In this document: one piece after another, positions 26,761-39,478 of the stretch
How the letters are laid out: every line of letters begins with the position of its first letter
Position numbering within the stretch: the stretch's first letter is position 1
NCBI RefSeq assembly: GCF_963678635.1
Contig: NC_087067.1
Coordinates: forward strand, 17,183,639-17,243,638
DNA from: Symsagittifera roscoffensis
Lineage: Eukaryota > Xenacoelomorpha > Acoela > Convolutidae
DNA: 60,000 nucleotides
Reading direction: 5' to 3'
Notes under the pieces: model-generated
What the model saw: only the letters and a program-made list of their open reading frames with translations
The model's database searches: none
What the model was told of the DNA's origin: nothing
Translations under genes and position numbers: made by a program

Positions 26761-29280
26761 GAGATTTTACACCTAGCAACAATTCATTGGATTTTTTTTT
26801 TCAAAATGTTTATGAACATATTTGTTCTAACGTTTTTCAAAATGAAAAATCTCAAAAAACGGAAAAAAAATTAAATCCAGAATTAGAACAAAAAAACTCA
26901 GAGCATCAGTTAATCAGAGCATCATCAAGCACCTCTGAAACTTGAGATAAAACATCAATCAATCATTTAGTGATCTTTACAAAAAGAAATCTATGAACTC
27001 GCTGAGTTCTTAAATGTTTTCCACAAGTGTACTACAAGTGTTCTTTGACCAGTGTACTACAAGTGTTCATTATTTTTCTCTAAAAACGCGCAAATGCACA
27101 CGTTTAGCATTTTTTGCAAAATTAAAAAAACTAAGAAGAACTAGAAGTCTGTACTTTTGGCTCACCTCTCTGGCTTGTACCTATAGGACAGAAAACACTG
27201 ACTCATAGTTAGGAAAAATTCTCCAAAATTTAAAAAAAAGTAGGTCCAAAAGCAGAACAAAAAATATTCAGATGCTGAACAGAACAACATTAATCGGCAC
27301 TGATACTTGAGATAGTTCACCAAGCAACAATTTAATGATTTTTATGCAAACTATCTGAAATTGTATTCTTCTTAAAGGTTTCCCAAAAACTAGAAATTTT
27401 CTTAGGCCGACTTTAGTTTTGTAATTCTCTAAATAGGCAAAAAATACGCACATGGATGGCATGTTTTATAAAAAAAAATATAAAAGAGAAGTAGAAAAAA
27501 ACAAGGTGGCTGGCCGAATGGCGCCGCTCTCTGACTTAAACTCGATGCAAGAAAATATGACACATGATACAAAAGCAAGAAGCACCAGAATTTAAAACAA
27601 TTAGGCCCAAAAAACTGGAAAAAAATTAAACAACCAGAAGGCTAACTATTTGGCTCAGCACTCTGATATTTTACCCATTTGCCAGAAAAATTGACACATG
27701 GATGCGAAAAAAAAATTTAAAAAAAATATATAACCAAATGCTGAACAATAAAATACTAAGATGATAAACAGAGCAACATTAAGCACGACTGAATTTTGAT
27801 AAATTACACCGAGTATTTTTTATACAAAGCATCTTGTTCTTTATACAAAGCATCTACGAATTCAATCATTTCTTAAGTTTTTGCTAAAAAGTGTTTTTTG
27901 GCCAAATCTTATTATTGTGTTTCATTAAAAAGCGGAAAATTGCGCATATATCAGGACTTTTTTGTAACATTGGAAAAAAAAAAATTAAAAAAAATAAAAA
28001 GCTAGCCATATAATTCAGCCGTATGAACTGTACCCATATGCCAGAAAAACTGACACGCGGGTGCGAGAAAAAAATATCCAAAATTTAATTGAATAGGTTC
28101 AAAAGCAGAACAAAAAACTCTTTATTACTAAAAAAGCTACATCAAACACCACTGAACTAAGGATTGTATGCCAAACTATCATTCAGTTTTTTTTTAAACA
28201 AAAGGCCTTTGAACTTAATTGATTCTTTATTTTTTCATAAAAACTATAAGTGCTCACAGGCCAACCCTTATTCCTTCTTTTATCTACAAATGCATAAAAT
28301 TACGCAAAAGGTGAAATTGAAGAAAAAAAAGAAATAGAAGGCAAACGGTACGGCTTAGCCTTTTGACCCTTTTTTCTACAAAATCTTTTGACCACTGACA
28401 ATTTTTGATTTTAATTGACGCGTGGGTACGAAAAAAAAATTAAAAACAACGTATGTCCAAAAGCAGAACAAACACATACTCAGACATTAAACAGAGAACA
28501 TTATAAACGACTGAAACTTGAGATAGTACACCAAGCATCAAAAAAATTATTGTTCTTCATACGAAATATTTATGAAAGCGTTTTTTGTTTCAATTTTGCT
28601 GAACAAAACCAACAAGTGTTCACTGACAAAATTTTAGCATTGTATTGTGCTAAAAAGGTGTAAGATTACACACATTTTTGGAAATTTTTGTGAAAATAGA
28701 AACAAAAACAGCAGAATAGCCATGTGGCTCAGCCCTTTGACCTGTATCTGTTTGCCAAAAAACCTGACACATGGGTCAACAAAATTTTCAACAAAACTTT
28801 GCAAGATTTCGGCACTTTGTAAAATGACGCACAAAATCGGCTTTCTAAAAGAATACACATAACGCAGTTAAAAAACTCACATGAAGCAAAAACTAAAAAT
28901 TACACACAAGTTCGATTTAAAAAAAAATGTATGAAAATATGTCAAAAGGCTAGTCCTATAGCTTATCCGCTTACCTATTTGCCCCTTGCCCATTTGAACT
29001 TTTTTCTTGCGGAAGAACTAACAGTAGGGTCAGATTTAAAGTCCAAAAAAAACAGATAGGTCCAGAAGCGGAACAAAAAACTAACCTGAAGCTAAACTGC
29101 GAGCAATATTAAGTATTGAAACTTGGGAAAACATACCCAAAACCCAGTCAGTGATCTTCAAACAAAAAATTTGTGAAGATATTTTTTTGATTTTCCGTTT
29201 TAATACAGGCGTTCATTGGCCAGATCTCTGTTTTTCACAAAGTGACAATTGCGTTTGGCACTTTTCCTAACAGTAAAAAG
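25930..29280 (+). repeat. Diverged tandem array of ~360-bp units
   Basis: The phrase 'TCCAGAAGCAGAACAAAAAA...AAACAGAGCAACATTAAGCACC..TGAAACTTGAGAT' recurs near 26088, 26289, 26870, 27242, 27730, 28086, 28452 and 29058. A companion phrase 'GCCAGAAAAACTGACACATGGGTGCGAAAA' variant recurs near 26034, 26238, 27681, 28040, 28410 and 28752. Spacing is mostly 350-370 bp with some longer gaps. Units differ greatly in sequence, so the array is old. No coding content is recognised. Confidence 0.75.
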
Positions 29281-31110
29281 TTAAGAGATCAAATTACTGG
29301 CCGTATGGGTTCATTTATAAACAAATGCATTCAAAACAAACACACAATAAATAAAGATCGGCAGAATACGAATTAAGCACCGCCAAATAACCGATATACG
29401 CCCTATCATAGGCGGGGAAACCAAAAAAAGTGTTACGTTATTTGGAGCTTAAGAACAACAAAAAAGTATACATTCCCTTCTTTAGCGATAGAAAAAATAA
29501 ATTGCACTATATTAGTACTGATAATTTCTCTCCAGTTCACTTATATTTACCAAGCAAAAAATACCAAGCTGTAAATGAAAAAAGACAACTCAACTTAAAA
29601 CAAAATGAAAAAACTAGAAAGATCTTGAAATGCGCTGAAGAACTGAAATGAAAACAGACAAAGTTAGTGCATTACTGGAAATGCAGAACTTTTAGCTTCA
29701 CACACCAATTTTTTTTTAGTTTTTAAAAATGAGAAAAGAGAGCTGCATCTTGTGTTATTTTCAAAAATACAAGACAAAAAAAAATCTTAACACAGTTCCC
29801 AAGTGAGTTCTGCAAGACACAGAATAGTTTAGACATTTACTTCTTGGATAATAATTAAGCAGCTGCTACAGATTAAAAGATTTGAACAAAGTGGAAAAAA
29901 AGAGCGTGTTTAATTTAGATCCGCATCACTACAATTTGTATAAAATGTATATTCTGTAGTAGTTCTATATAATTTTTTTTCAGTTTGAATAAATCACGTT
30001 GCTTTAGGTGAAAAATAGAAGCGTAAGCAATTGAACAAATAAAAAAAATGGAGAAATTTTTTCAATACGATAAAGTATGAAAGTGTTGAGAGTTATTCTA
30101 GACAATAAGTCAGCTAAAACTATTTCATTGCAAACATTAAAAGCAGAATTGAAGAATTGACGGCTAAGTTTTTTCAGAGCAAATTAGTTTCAACGATGAA
30201 AGTTGCTTTATGTTTGTCTATATGCAATTGTTCTTCACCAATAAAGCAAATTGGATGATGTGAAGATTAAATTTGTAGAGTTTTTAGCTCAGAAAAATCT
30301 CAACCCTTTGCATAAAATCTTTTTAGCGAGTGTTATCAATAGCATAAATGATAGGGAAACTGAAACTTCTAAAATCACTAATGAACTATTTTTTTAAAAC
30401 TTGAGCTCCTGACAACATTATATTTCAGATAGTAAAAACAGTTTCCGTCAGAAATACTCAAATCAAAAGTCAAAAATTGACTCAAAAACTACCCCAAGCA
30501 TGAATATTGCGTTTTTTTTTTTTTTCAAAAAAAAGTAGGAACAAAAAACTAACAAAAATTCAAAATTAGGTCCAAGCTTTCTTGAAGAAAAAATATCGAA
30601 CCCAAGCAAAGCCTTTAAAGAAAATTACTGAAAAACGTTGGCCCAAATGATTTTGTTAAAGCTACCCTTAAAGACATTTGTAATGAACGTTTGAATGGGC
30701 GTATTTAACAACCAGCATTTAACTTGCAGGCTGTTTCTCTTAGGAAAAAGTTCATTTTCGCTTTTAATGCAAATCTTGCCTGAGTCAACTGAGACGTCCT
30801 CATTTTCTATTAGTTTCGGCTGTGTTTAATATAAATTCAAAGCTGTTGAAATGCTGAAAAGACAGGTTGTCAAAATTAGTAAGTATCATACTTGCGGAAA
30901 ATGAAAGGACTATTTAATATTTTAGCTTATACAATTTCAAGGCGAGAGCGTTTGTAGGACAATATACCCAGTATGTTCTTAACCCGAAAAGACAAAACTA
31001 TTTTGATCAATTGCATAAAAATTCAGTCTATTACACAACGGTAATCTATTTTTGCTAAATTCGTATACAATTATTTAAATTGAAGAGCAAGAGCAAGAGT
31101 CGTCGTACCC
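29281..31110. other. AT-rich host DNA, no gene recognised
   Basis: About 1.8 kb. A 73-codon ORF at 29430-29651 is Lys/Asn-rich and matches nothing I know. No splice-flanked exon or clear repeat was seen. Confidence 0.45.
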
Positions 31111-31750
31111 AGTTAATGTTCTATTTTAGATCGGAAATAATCTGCTTCAGATCTAACATTCATATCTAAAGTAGGTTGTGAAATGATAAACAAACGCTTG
31201 GATGCCTTAAGAATGGGTTATTTCAGTTCTATTTTCAGATCTGAAATAATGTTTTCCTTGGTTTTTCAGGTCTCAAAAATCAATGACTCTGACAACTTTT
31301 TTCTATACTTCTGAATTTTACAACTTTTGCTAGCTGATAGCAGATTTTTCAGAGCTTGCTAAAATATATTTCCCAGAGCATGAGATGAGCATCGGAAACG
31401 CGCAAAAGTTTGATAGGTCTTCTATCAAATTTTAAAAACTTCCTACAATACTTGAACAAAAAATTAAGTTTGAAAAAAACTGTTTTTGTAGTTATTCGGA
31501 AGTTTTTTTTGCCGCTATTTATCTAAAAACAATTGCGTATTGCACATGCAGCAAAAAGAAAGAAAACTCGATTGTTTGCTCGAAATGCACGTATTATAAT
31601 TAAACAAAAAGTTTCTCAGATCTAATTTCAGATCTGAAGTTTTATGTTTTACAAAGTTATTTCAGATCTGAAACAAGGAATTTCAGACCCGAGAATCAAC
31701 TTAAGTGAGAATAAAGGAATTTCAAATCTCGTATAGAAAATCCGCTGGGC
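31110..31750. repeat. Repeat rich in TTTCAGATCTGAAA palindromes
   Basis: Full or near copies of the palindrome occur near 31150, 31235, 31630 and 31665, with degenerate half copies between them. TACCCAG near 31108 and CTGGGCA near 31745 may be remnants of inverted ends. Probably an old non-autonomous DNA element. Confidence 0.5.
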
Positions 31751-33140
31751 AAGGGTTTCTTATTTTAGCCTTCTTAGCGGCAATGCGACAGTTCGTTTAG
31801 AAAAAGCGTTGAAACAGGCAACAATTGGAGACCCGGGATTTGACAATGAGCGACCACTTACTCTGACTGAATGTAAAACTGTTACATTCAACCAATACGA
31901 AAGGAATAAACCGAGTTATTGGTTGGTGCGAGCTGCCACTAGATTTTGAATAGAAATATGAACGGTCGCTTACAACGGTCATTTTTGAGGCCGAGAATGC
32001 TAAAGAAATGGAAATTTTTGATTGCGTTTTTTAACGCTCAACTCTTCAACACTGCCGAATATTTTGTATTAGACCATTGCAGAATCGCAAGTAGTTACGC
32101 AAAGAGAAAAATCAAAACAATATTCTTGAAAGTACGTTCTACAACGTTTATGTTTGAATAAACAAAACAAATTTACTCGAAAATTTGTTTTCACAGTGAG
32201 CGGCAGTCATAAAAAAATTTATACTTAAAGTCAAACTTTAAAAAAAAACTTTTTTTTCATGCGTGGGCGATTGTTCCTTCACAGTAAAACATTGGAGTCA
32301 ATTGCATTTCGTCTAACTTCCAATCTCACGAAGAAATTCTGCCTGGAAAAACAAAGAAACCAAAATTGGTTTCTTTGTGAAATAGTACGGGAGTTTTATT
32401 CGCTGCTATAAAATATAGGCTACCGGAACTCGAACTTTTTTCCAATATTAAAAAAGTCAAATTATTTGAGCTAGTGATGTTTTTTAAAGCAGATAAAGAA
32501 CCCCTATTATCTAGCATTATAAGGCAGGTTAACTCATAATTTTATATCATGTAAAACTGTTCATATTCTCAAGTCGAATTTTAAAAATATTTTAGCTGCA
32601 AAAATGAAACCAATCAAAAACAGTTGCAAAATTGGACAATTTTGAATGATAAAAGCTCATTATGCTTCGTCCTATATTGCGTAAGCGACGAGCTAGCTCT
32701 TTTCCAATACGCTTCAGCCCATTTCAAGTTTTCTTTTTTATATAGTTGTTCTTCTGCTTTTTAAGTGTGTTCTAATTGCGTGGTTTTAAATTCTAGAAGA
32801 TGAAACTTATTAAAATTTACTCACCAAGCAATTTTAACTATGACAATGTTGATTTACATTTTGAATCCAAAGAAGTCCAAACTTTTAACCTTGAAATAGA
32901 AAACGTCCGGCGAATGAAATCATTCCATACTGTATCAAAATAATACATGTAAGTTAGTTTTATTAAAAAATGAATACATGCACAAATGTTTATTTATTCT
33001 AGTTTTGATGATGCAATAATAGAAAAAATATCAAATGATTGATCAACTGGTCGACGACTGCGGCCTATAACTTTAACTTTTTGTATATTTATCACAACAC
33101 TTTTTGAACATCTGTGTTCAATTGTAGACGTACCCTATTA
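31750..33140. other. AT-rich host DNA, no gene recognised
   Basis: Short ORFs on both strands (for example 31946-32161 and 32326-32517) have no recognisable protein content and no partner exons. Confidence 0.45.
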
Positions 33141-33148
33141 GTGAATTG

Positions 33149-33408
33149 GGGTCTTATGCGTTAAACGGCCCAAAAATCAAAATTGAAGCAAAATGAAAAC
33201 TAAAACTGAAACTGATCCTGATTGGCTAAAATTAGCGAATCAAATTCGAGCAACTAGGTCAGTCATTTCGATTGATACTGAGATTAATCCTGATTGGCTT
33301 GTATAATATTTAATAACTGAAGTAAATGTATGTTGATTACGTGTTTTCAATTTGAAATAAAATGTCTGACTGCTTTCCTAATTTTGGGCCGTTTAACGCA
33401 TAAGACCC
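33149..33408. mobile_element. 260-bp MITE with 8-bp target duplication (hAT-like)
   Basis: Terminal inverted repeats of 27 bp, starting GGGTCTTATGCGTTAAACGG (33149-33175 and 33382-33408), are flanked by the direct repeat GTGAATTG at 33141-33148 and 33409-33416. An 8-bp duplication is typical of the hAT superfamily. No coding capacity, so it needed a transposase from elsewhere. TIRs and duplication look exact, so it is fairly young. Confidence 0.9.
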
Positions 33409-33457
33409 GTGAATTGACTTGGTTTTCCATAAACAATTGACGCTTTGACATTGTGAA

Positions 33458-33943
33458 TAGGGGTTAGGAAATTCGACGATAAGCAAATTAGACGTGAACA
33501 ACAAAAACGAATTTGGACGTTAAACTGTTTTTGCAAAACTAGCATTTTAGACGGCAAGCAAAGGGCTAACAAAAGTTAATGCTTAAATCAAGTTTTCGTA
33601 ATTACAAAAAAATATATGATACCATTGCATATCAAAATATTTACCTCAATTGATTTATAAAATGTTAATTTCAAGATTTTGAAACATTTTTAAAATGCAT
33701 AAATTATACAATTGCGGCATGTAAAAAAGGCGGAATGTGAAAATTGCGTCATGTGAGAAGTTGATTTGCATTTACGAAGGCTGAACGAAAGTTAATTGTA
33801 GTCGGTAAACAAACTTCAGACACGAAACATTACAATTACGTCTAATTTCCCATATTTGTAATTTTGCATCGACGTTTAAATTCGTTTTTGTTGGTCACGT
33901 CTAATTTGCTTTTCGTCTAATTTTCGTCTAATTTCGTGGCCCC
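33458..33943. mobile_element. 486-bp MITE-like element with long imperfect TIRs
   Basis: About 60 bp at each end are imperfect inverted copies, with shared runs AAGCAAATTAGACGTGA and AACAAAAACGAATTT. ATTGTGAA flanks both sides (33450-33457 and 33944-33951), an 8-bp duplication again suggesting a hAT-type mechanism. The left end reads TAGGGG and the right end, inverted, GGGG, so the outer 2 bp are uncertain. It sits 42 bp from the other MITE. Confidence 0.7.
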
Positions 33944-33951
33944 ATTGTGAA

Positions 33952-36289
33952 CACACTCAAGATGCTGGTCCTCTTCATCTTTTGTGGTGTTTGAGAATAA
34001 TTTTCTTAATGTCTTTTTTGTTGAAGTAATATCCTACATCTAAGAAGCTCTCGGCTACTAATGCTGCTAAACGTTATAAAGAATAACAAAATCATTCGTT
34101 TTCTAAAAAATTTTCAACTATGAATTACCAAGATAACAAAAGAAGCCTAAACGAAAAGTTTAGTTTGAATACTGATTTACTTTGACTTTTTGAGATCTAA
34201 TTTTTAATTTTCTTGAGATTTCAAAAACAAGTTTGCATTTTTTGATTTTTTTAATGAACGGTCGAGTTTGTGCTTTCTCATTTTCGCTATGTTTGAATGC
34301 AATTTTTTTGTATTCCTGTTCGTTTTAATGCCATTGACTTAAGATTAATTTGTTTTATTTGACCGTTTTACCTTTGTGTAAAATTGTTCACGTAAGAAAA
34401 TATATATATTTAGATATGGTGAAAAAAATCAGTATAGTTAATGTGCTCAGTTTTTTATGTCGATTATATTGAAGTTATAATAATTTTTACTTCAATAAAA
34501 TTAATATTAGATTTCGATTAAATGTAAAAAAAACTGTAAGACATCAAAAATTTCAAGTTCTAAAATGCTTGAGCATGCGTATCTCTATCATTGTTAATTG
34601 AGCATTACAAACGCCTTGACTACATGTAAATTGAAACCTGGACGTTAACCCAAGCCCCGACTCTTTCTGACCTGGTCACACTCATTATCTATAACTTTTT
34701 TCAAATCAAACTGGTCGGAGTATTTTTCATAAAAAACTTAAGCTCTTTTTTCCGTACAAAATTTCGAATTAACTAATGACGCCGGTTGCAGGTATTTAGG
34801 TATTCAAGGCATCTAACCACGTACCAAAGTAATCAAATCATGTAAGGATTTCTCATCCTGGCGGACCTTAGAATGATAAATTTTATTTGAATGGGCGTGA
34901 ATAGCATGAGGTAGGGCAAGCTACAAAGCCAACCTCCAAAATTTTGTGAAAATTTAAAATTTGAATTCTACTATATTGGGAAGTCGAGTTATCTATCTTA
35001 GTATAAGTTTAAGAACTCAGTTTTGTTAATGAAAGTCATCTTTCATTTGTGCTGATCATCCAGCCCATGATGTATCTGGCACAAAATCAAAGAAGTGGAT
35101 CAGTGGTGAATTTATGTCACCTTAAAAAAAATTGGGAAACCAAAAATTTCGATATCAACAGGACTAGTATTTTAAAAAAATAGAATTGTTTTAGCGTAGT
35201 GTCAATGAGCATTTTATCTGCCAATTATATGCATTAACCATATGCGTTACAGCTATGCTGTTAACTTTATTGTATTAACTAATTGTAGTCCCCACTGTCC
35301 CCTGCCTAACTGCCAATGGAGCTCCCATTATAGCCCTAATTGTCATTGGTCACATTACAGCCCTTGTTGCCAAATTGCAATTTTTTAATTGATATTTGTC
35401 TTACATCGATTTTGTATTTATATGAATTGGAATGGAATCTGTTTTACCATTGAAGGGTACAAGGTGTACGAGAATAGCGGAAAAAGTGCGTTGCCTTTTA
35501 ATGTTTGGAATAAAAAATCATCAGGAAGTTTTTGAAAACTATTCAGCAAAAATTGAATTTTTAGCGTGGACTTTTAATTAATTTACGGTCTCATTGCTCC
35601 ATTGTTTATGATAATGTTTTGGGGTGAAATTTTGCGGATTTATCATCGTTTTGCTTTCAATGTTCTACAATTGAAAACCATCAAGTTTCTGGACAACGGA
35701 AATTTGAAATTTTATTGATGATTTTAGTTGTCATGGTCTCAATTAGCCATTGAAAATGCATTTGAGTTTAGATTGAATTACTTGCTTATGTATCAATAAT
35801 TTGACTTCAAATGTTTCGGAAATAAAAAGATCAAAATCTTTAGAAAAAAAATCTCGCAAAAACTGTAATTTTTACTGATGGTTTTACTTATTTCAAGTCA
35901 CTTAATTAAGCCACGTCAATCTAAAAATTGATTTTTGAAATCAATTAAGTAGTAAACAATTTTAATGTAGCCGAGAGCATTACATGAAATTAAGAACCCG
36001 GTTTTTTCAAACCTACGTCATTGCTTTTACAATGAAAATAATATGCCATTCTGAACAAGTAAGAGAACAAGAGGAGCGAGCTAAAATTTGCTCACCTTAG
36101 GATAACCATGTTTTTTAGTTTCAAAAGTTTGAGTTACTTTTTCTAAAAGGAACCATATCCCGTCTCACAAATTTTTAAAAATTGCAACTGTGTGGTAGCC
36201 AGTATATGAAAATAACCAATAAAAAAAATTTACAAGGAACTTTGATTTCAAATTTGAAGCAGAATCAAATGCATCATGTTAGAAAATGT
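33952..36289. other. AT-rich host DNA, degenerate repeats
   Basis: No gene recognised. Between about 35500 and 35960 it has two or three units of the degenerate family also seen at 4-6 kb ('GGTCTCATTGCTCCATT', 'CATGGTCTCAATTAGCCATT'). Confidence 0.45.
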
Positions 36290-36598
36290 CTACTTTGCAA
36301 TCGTTTCGTTTATCCATGACAAGTGCGGAATTAAATTTGTAAACACGCTGCCTTCACGACACAGAGATTGTATGGACGCATGAACTGACGGACGAGGAAG
36401 AAAATAGTTGGCAACTCCAAAAAGACACTCAGCGTGAAGAGCAATACTACATGATATTGAATACAGAGGGTTTCCTTCATCTAGTGCACATAAATTGGAC
36501 CCTTCAAGTAGGCTGTCTGTGCATATGTTTCCATTAGGGCACGAATCGAAATTGTCCTCAGTTGTTGTCTCGAATAATGATTCATAAAGAAGTGCTTC
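36290..36598 (-). CDS. Terminal exon of a trypsin-fold serine-protease homologue
   Basis: Reverse-strand exon preceded by a strong acceptor (TTTTGTTTCAG) and ending in a stop: 103 codons including stop, phase 0. It carries the C-terminal part of an S1 domain: 'CPNGNICT', the region around the usual GDSGGP reading 'CALDEGNPLY', and the final helix region 'FTNLIPHLSWINETI'. The nucleophile Ser is replaced by Glu in this alignment, so the protein is probably not an active protease. The exon joins in phase to 57908-57731 with 'KIQ|EALLYES', as in trypsin-fold proteins. The join is inferred; 21 kb separates them. Confidence 0.75.
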   Translation of the reverse strand, partial: EALLYESLFETTTEDNFDSCPNGNICTDSLLEGSNLCALDEGNPLYSISCSIALHAECLFGVANYFLPRPSVHASIQSLCREGSVFTNLIPHLSWINETIAK

Positions 36599-36664
36599 CT
36601 GAAACAAAATCAAACTACGATAACTTTTCGATTTTTTGTTAAACAAACCTACCCGAATTTAAGA

Positions 36665-37320
36665 AATGTGAAAACAAATTGATTATAATGGATTTTCGTG
36701 GTCTAAAATGTTGTAAATAATAATCGATTCTCATGTTACGTTCAGAGAACAAATTTGGACTAAAAATGGATTTAAACCCATTTTTTCTCGCCAAAACAAA
36801 ATGCATTATAATTCATTTTGAATCCACCATATTGTTTTTTATTAAGTATTAAGTAGGAAATCACACTAAAATGGATTTTTTTCCACTTTATTTCTGTTTC
36901 GCGCGTCGAGCAAAATTTTGCAAGAATTTCTGCATTTATCAAAAGAGTTATGCGGAAACTATGCAAAGCGAGTATACGGCCTAATCGCCTAATCCATTTC
37001 AAAACCTAAACTCATATTGCAAAAAGATTCCGTTAAGCTCCACCCATAACGTTTGCCCCTGTGCTCCCGCCTTCCCCCCACTGATCCCCCCCTAAACAAC
37101 CCCCCTCCCCCGTAGAAAAGACGTTATGTGCGTTTAAATTTGCATCTCAGTAAAGTGGAAAAAAATCGATTATAAATTATTTTCATTGTCAAGGTCCACA
37201 AAAGCAAAAAAAATGATTATAAAGGATGAAAAAAAGATTTTGTTGCCTCGAAAAATAGTAACATTGAAGTCCATTTTTAATTGATTATAATCGATTTGTT
37301 TTCACTTTTGTAGACACTGA
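36665..37320. repeat. Inverted repeat pair, possible MITE
   Basis: GTGAAAACAAATTGATTATA near 36669 is mirrored by TATAATCGATTTGTTTTCAC near 37296, with several internal TTATAATCGATTTT-like phrases. No target duplication was found. A C-rich patch lies at about 37050-37115. Confidence 0.5.
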
Positions 37321-37349
37321 CAAGGAAACTCAATTATAACCGATTTTTT

Positions 37350-38974
37350 TCATAGAACTTCAATGCGGGTAAATTGGGTTCTCAAAATTTCTGGTTGTTT
37401 TGCATGAAAGCAAAACCAGCACGCTCTTACAACTTTCTATACAAACTATTTATAGAAAATGATATTTTAACAAGTTTCCCGGGTTGACCAAAAATGCTTA
37501 ATATACAATTTTCATAAGCAATTAAATGCGTATCATATATCTTTGTACAACTCCATAGATACAGAAAATGTTAAGAAAACTCTAAGATAAGCATCCTTTT
37601 ATATATGGAAATAGTAGGATGAGCTTTTTTTCAAAAACCAAAAAAGTTGGTTTTTGAAAAGTTTTATTTCTCAAAATTTTTGGTGCTTGTTCGTGGCCGA
37701 GCACAAGTGACTAAAACTAGGATTTACTCAAAACTGGAGTCACCAAAATGATGATTGTATAGCATTTACAATGCATTGGAAATGACCTGAATTGTGTAAG
37801 AGTTCTCTTCATAAATCATATACTAAAAGCATCAAACTTTTAAATTTTGGCCAACATTTGCAAAGATGATTATTTTAGCCTGTTTGAAAAAAGTTATTCG
37901 GAGAAACGGAATAAAAATCAAATTTATATGTATCCAGGACTACGTTATGCAGACAAAATTAAATTTTTTTTAGGAAAATGTTTGTTTGAGTACAAAATTC
38001 GATTTGCGGTTGAAAAAAAATTTCAGGACAATTTCAACATTACTTCTTGTCGCCTCCAAAAAATGCTAGTCATACAATTTACATATATGAAAATTGTATG
38101 ATAACAATTTTTTTCCAAATGAAAAAACATAATTTTTTTTTATCACGAGACTGTTTTATTTGGTTCAAATAGCCGCATAAACTAGTTCGAATGTTTTTTC
38201 AATGATTTTTTGAAATTGTATGAAAATTGTATGACTAGCATTTTCCCATACCTTTGATGTAAGGAATTGTAAGCATTTTTGGTTTATGGAGGTCTACCCG
38301 GGTTTGTAAAGGACAGGGATACACGTCTGCTCTAGACACTGAGTTAATCAATAACCAAAAAACAAACAAATTGTACGCAATTTTGCAAGAAGTGATTAAA
38401 AAGGGGGTAAAGGATTGGAGACAACTTTTTGTTTCAGCATTTGGTTGCCACTTCATCGAACAAAAAAAAGACCCGCTTTTTGATTACACTTGATCAATTT
38501 TTTGCTTCAGTTTTTTTTCTAAATGGGTGTCCTGTTTTGATTGATTAAACAAGAGTCGACAAGTTAGTAATCAAACAAAAAGTTATGTTTGTATCTATAT
38601 TTATAACATCATATCTATATTTATAACATGAGATCTTGTATCTATATTTATACACTATGCTTTAGACACAATATCGACTGATCAAAATGCATCAAGCTTA
38701 GTTTTCTTAAATGAAAACTCTATGCTACTTTTCTGTGTTTTTTAATGGTTGAGTTTTTGATAATCACACGTGTAACATTTCTTTAAATTAAAGCTTATTT
38801 CATTAATATCTTTCAAACTTTAAAAAGATTTTGTCAAATTGCCTGTTAAAAAGACTAAACCTGCGTGGAAAAAAATACCTCAGCTCCAGTAATCAGCCCC
38901 TTTGTTTAAATTTAGGAAAAAAAACTGAACTAACTGCTACTAAAACGAGATGATTAGGATGTATTCACACTTGG
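37350..38974. other. AT-rich intronic DNA with small repeats
   Basis: No coding content recognised. A TATCTATATTTATAACAT-like unit is repeated about three times at 38590-38660. GTGC at 38975-38978 is the left target duplication of element B. Confidence 0.5.
38060..38244. repeat. 185-bp foldback with 20-bp arms
   Basis: AAAATGCTAGTCATACAATT (38060 onward) is repeated inverted at 38223-38244. Each arm also has ATACAATTT/AAATTGTAT sub-repeats. Likely a tiny MITE; no target duplication is clear. Confidence 0.6.
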
Positions 38975-38978
38975 GTGC

Positions 38979-39356
38979 TTGAACCAGCTCTAAACTAGAT
39001 ATTATAATTGGATATAAATATAATTCTCTATTTCTATAAAATATTCCTAACTAACCAATCATATTCCATCTCTAACATTTACACTAATTTGTAAGTGCTG
39101 AAACTACTTGTAGTTTCAGCACTAGAGCAATTGGAATTAAACTTAGAATAGAGTTGTTCTCCTTTTGGCAACTAACTGGCATTGACCAGTATACACTAGA
39201 TCTATTGAGAAGAGGAGATATAAGAGTAAGATTAAGATCGGTATCAGACTAAGAAGTTGCACGGATCTATCCGGCCGAAAATAAAATAGCGTGACGAGCA
39301 GACGGTGTACCTTATCTGAAACTACTCTATGAGTACCAGTAAAACCACCTAACTCA
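38979..39356 (+). repeat. 5' LTR of element B (378 bp)
   Basis: Begins TTGAACC (an altered TGGAACC) and ends AACTCA. Same length as 56106-56483. The dyad is at 39095-39122 with perfect 13-nt arms. The first two bases suggest a mutated TG end. Confidence 0.93.
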
Positions 39357-39358
39357 TC

Positions 39359-39368
39359 TGGTGCGACC
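39359..39368 (+). promoter_or_regulatory. Primer-binding site of element B
   Basis: TGGTGCGACC, 2 nt after the LTR, identical to A and C; one base differs farther in (CCAAAAG for CCATAAG). Confidence 0.8.
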
Positions 39369-39478
39369 AAAAGTCTCGAACAAGACCTTAACTAATTTAG
39401 ATTTAGAAAAAATAGATTTTAGAACTAGACAATTGCAAAATTGCAAAAAAGTTAGACGGAATAGAGAATTTATTAGAA

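Noticed and set aside
29430-29651. 73-codon ORF as a gene
   Set aside because: Lys/Asn-rich, no partner exon, no recognisable motif.
36772-37002. 76-codon reverse ORF next to the protease exon as another exon
   Set aside because: It lies inside an inverted repeat region and lacks splice signals and S1 motifs.
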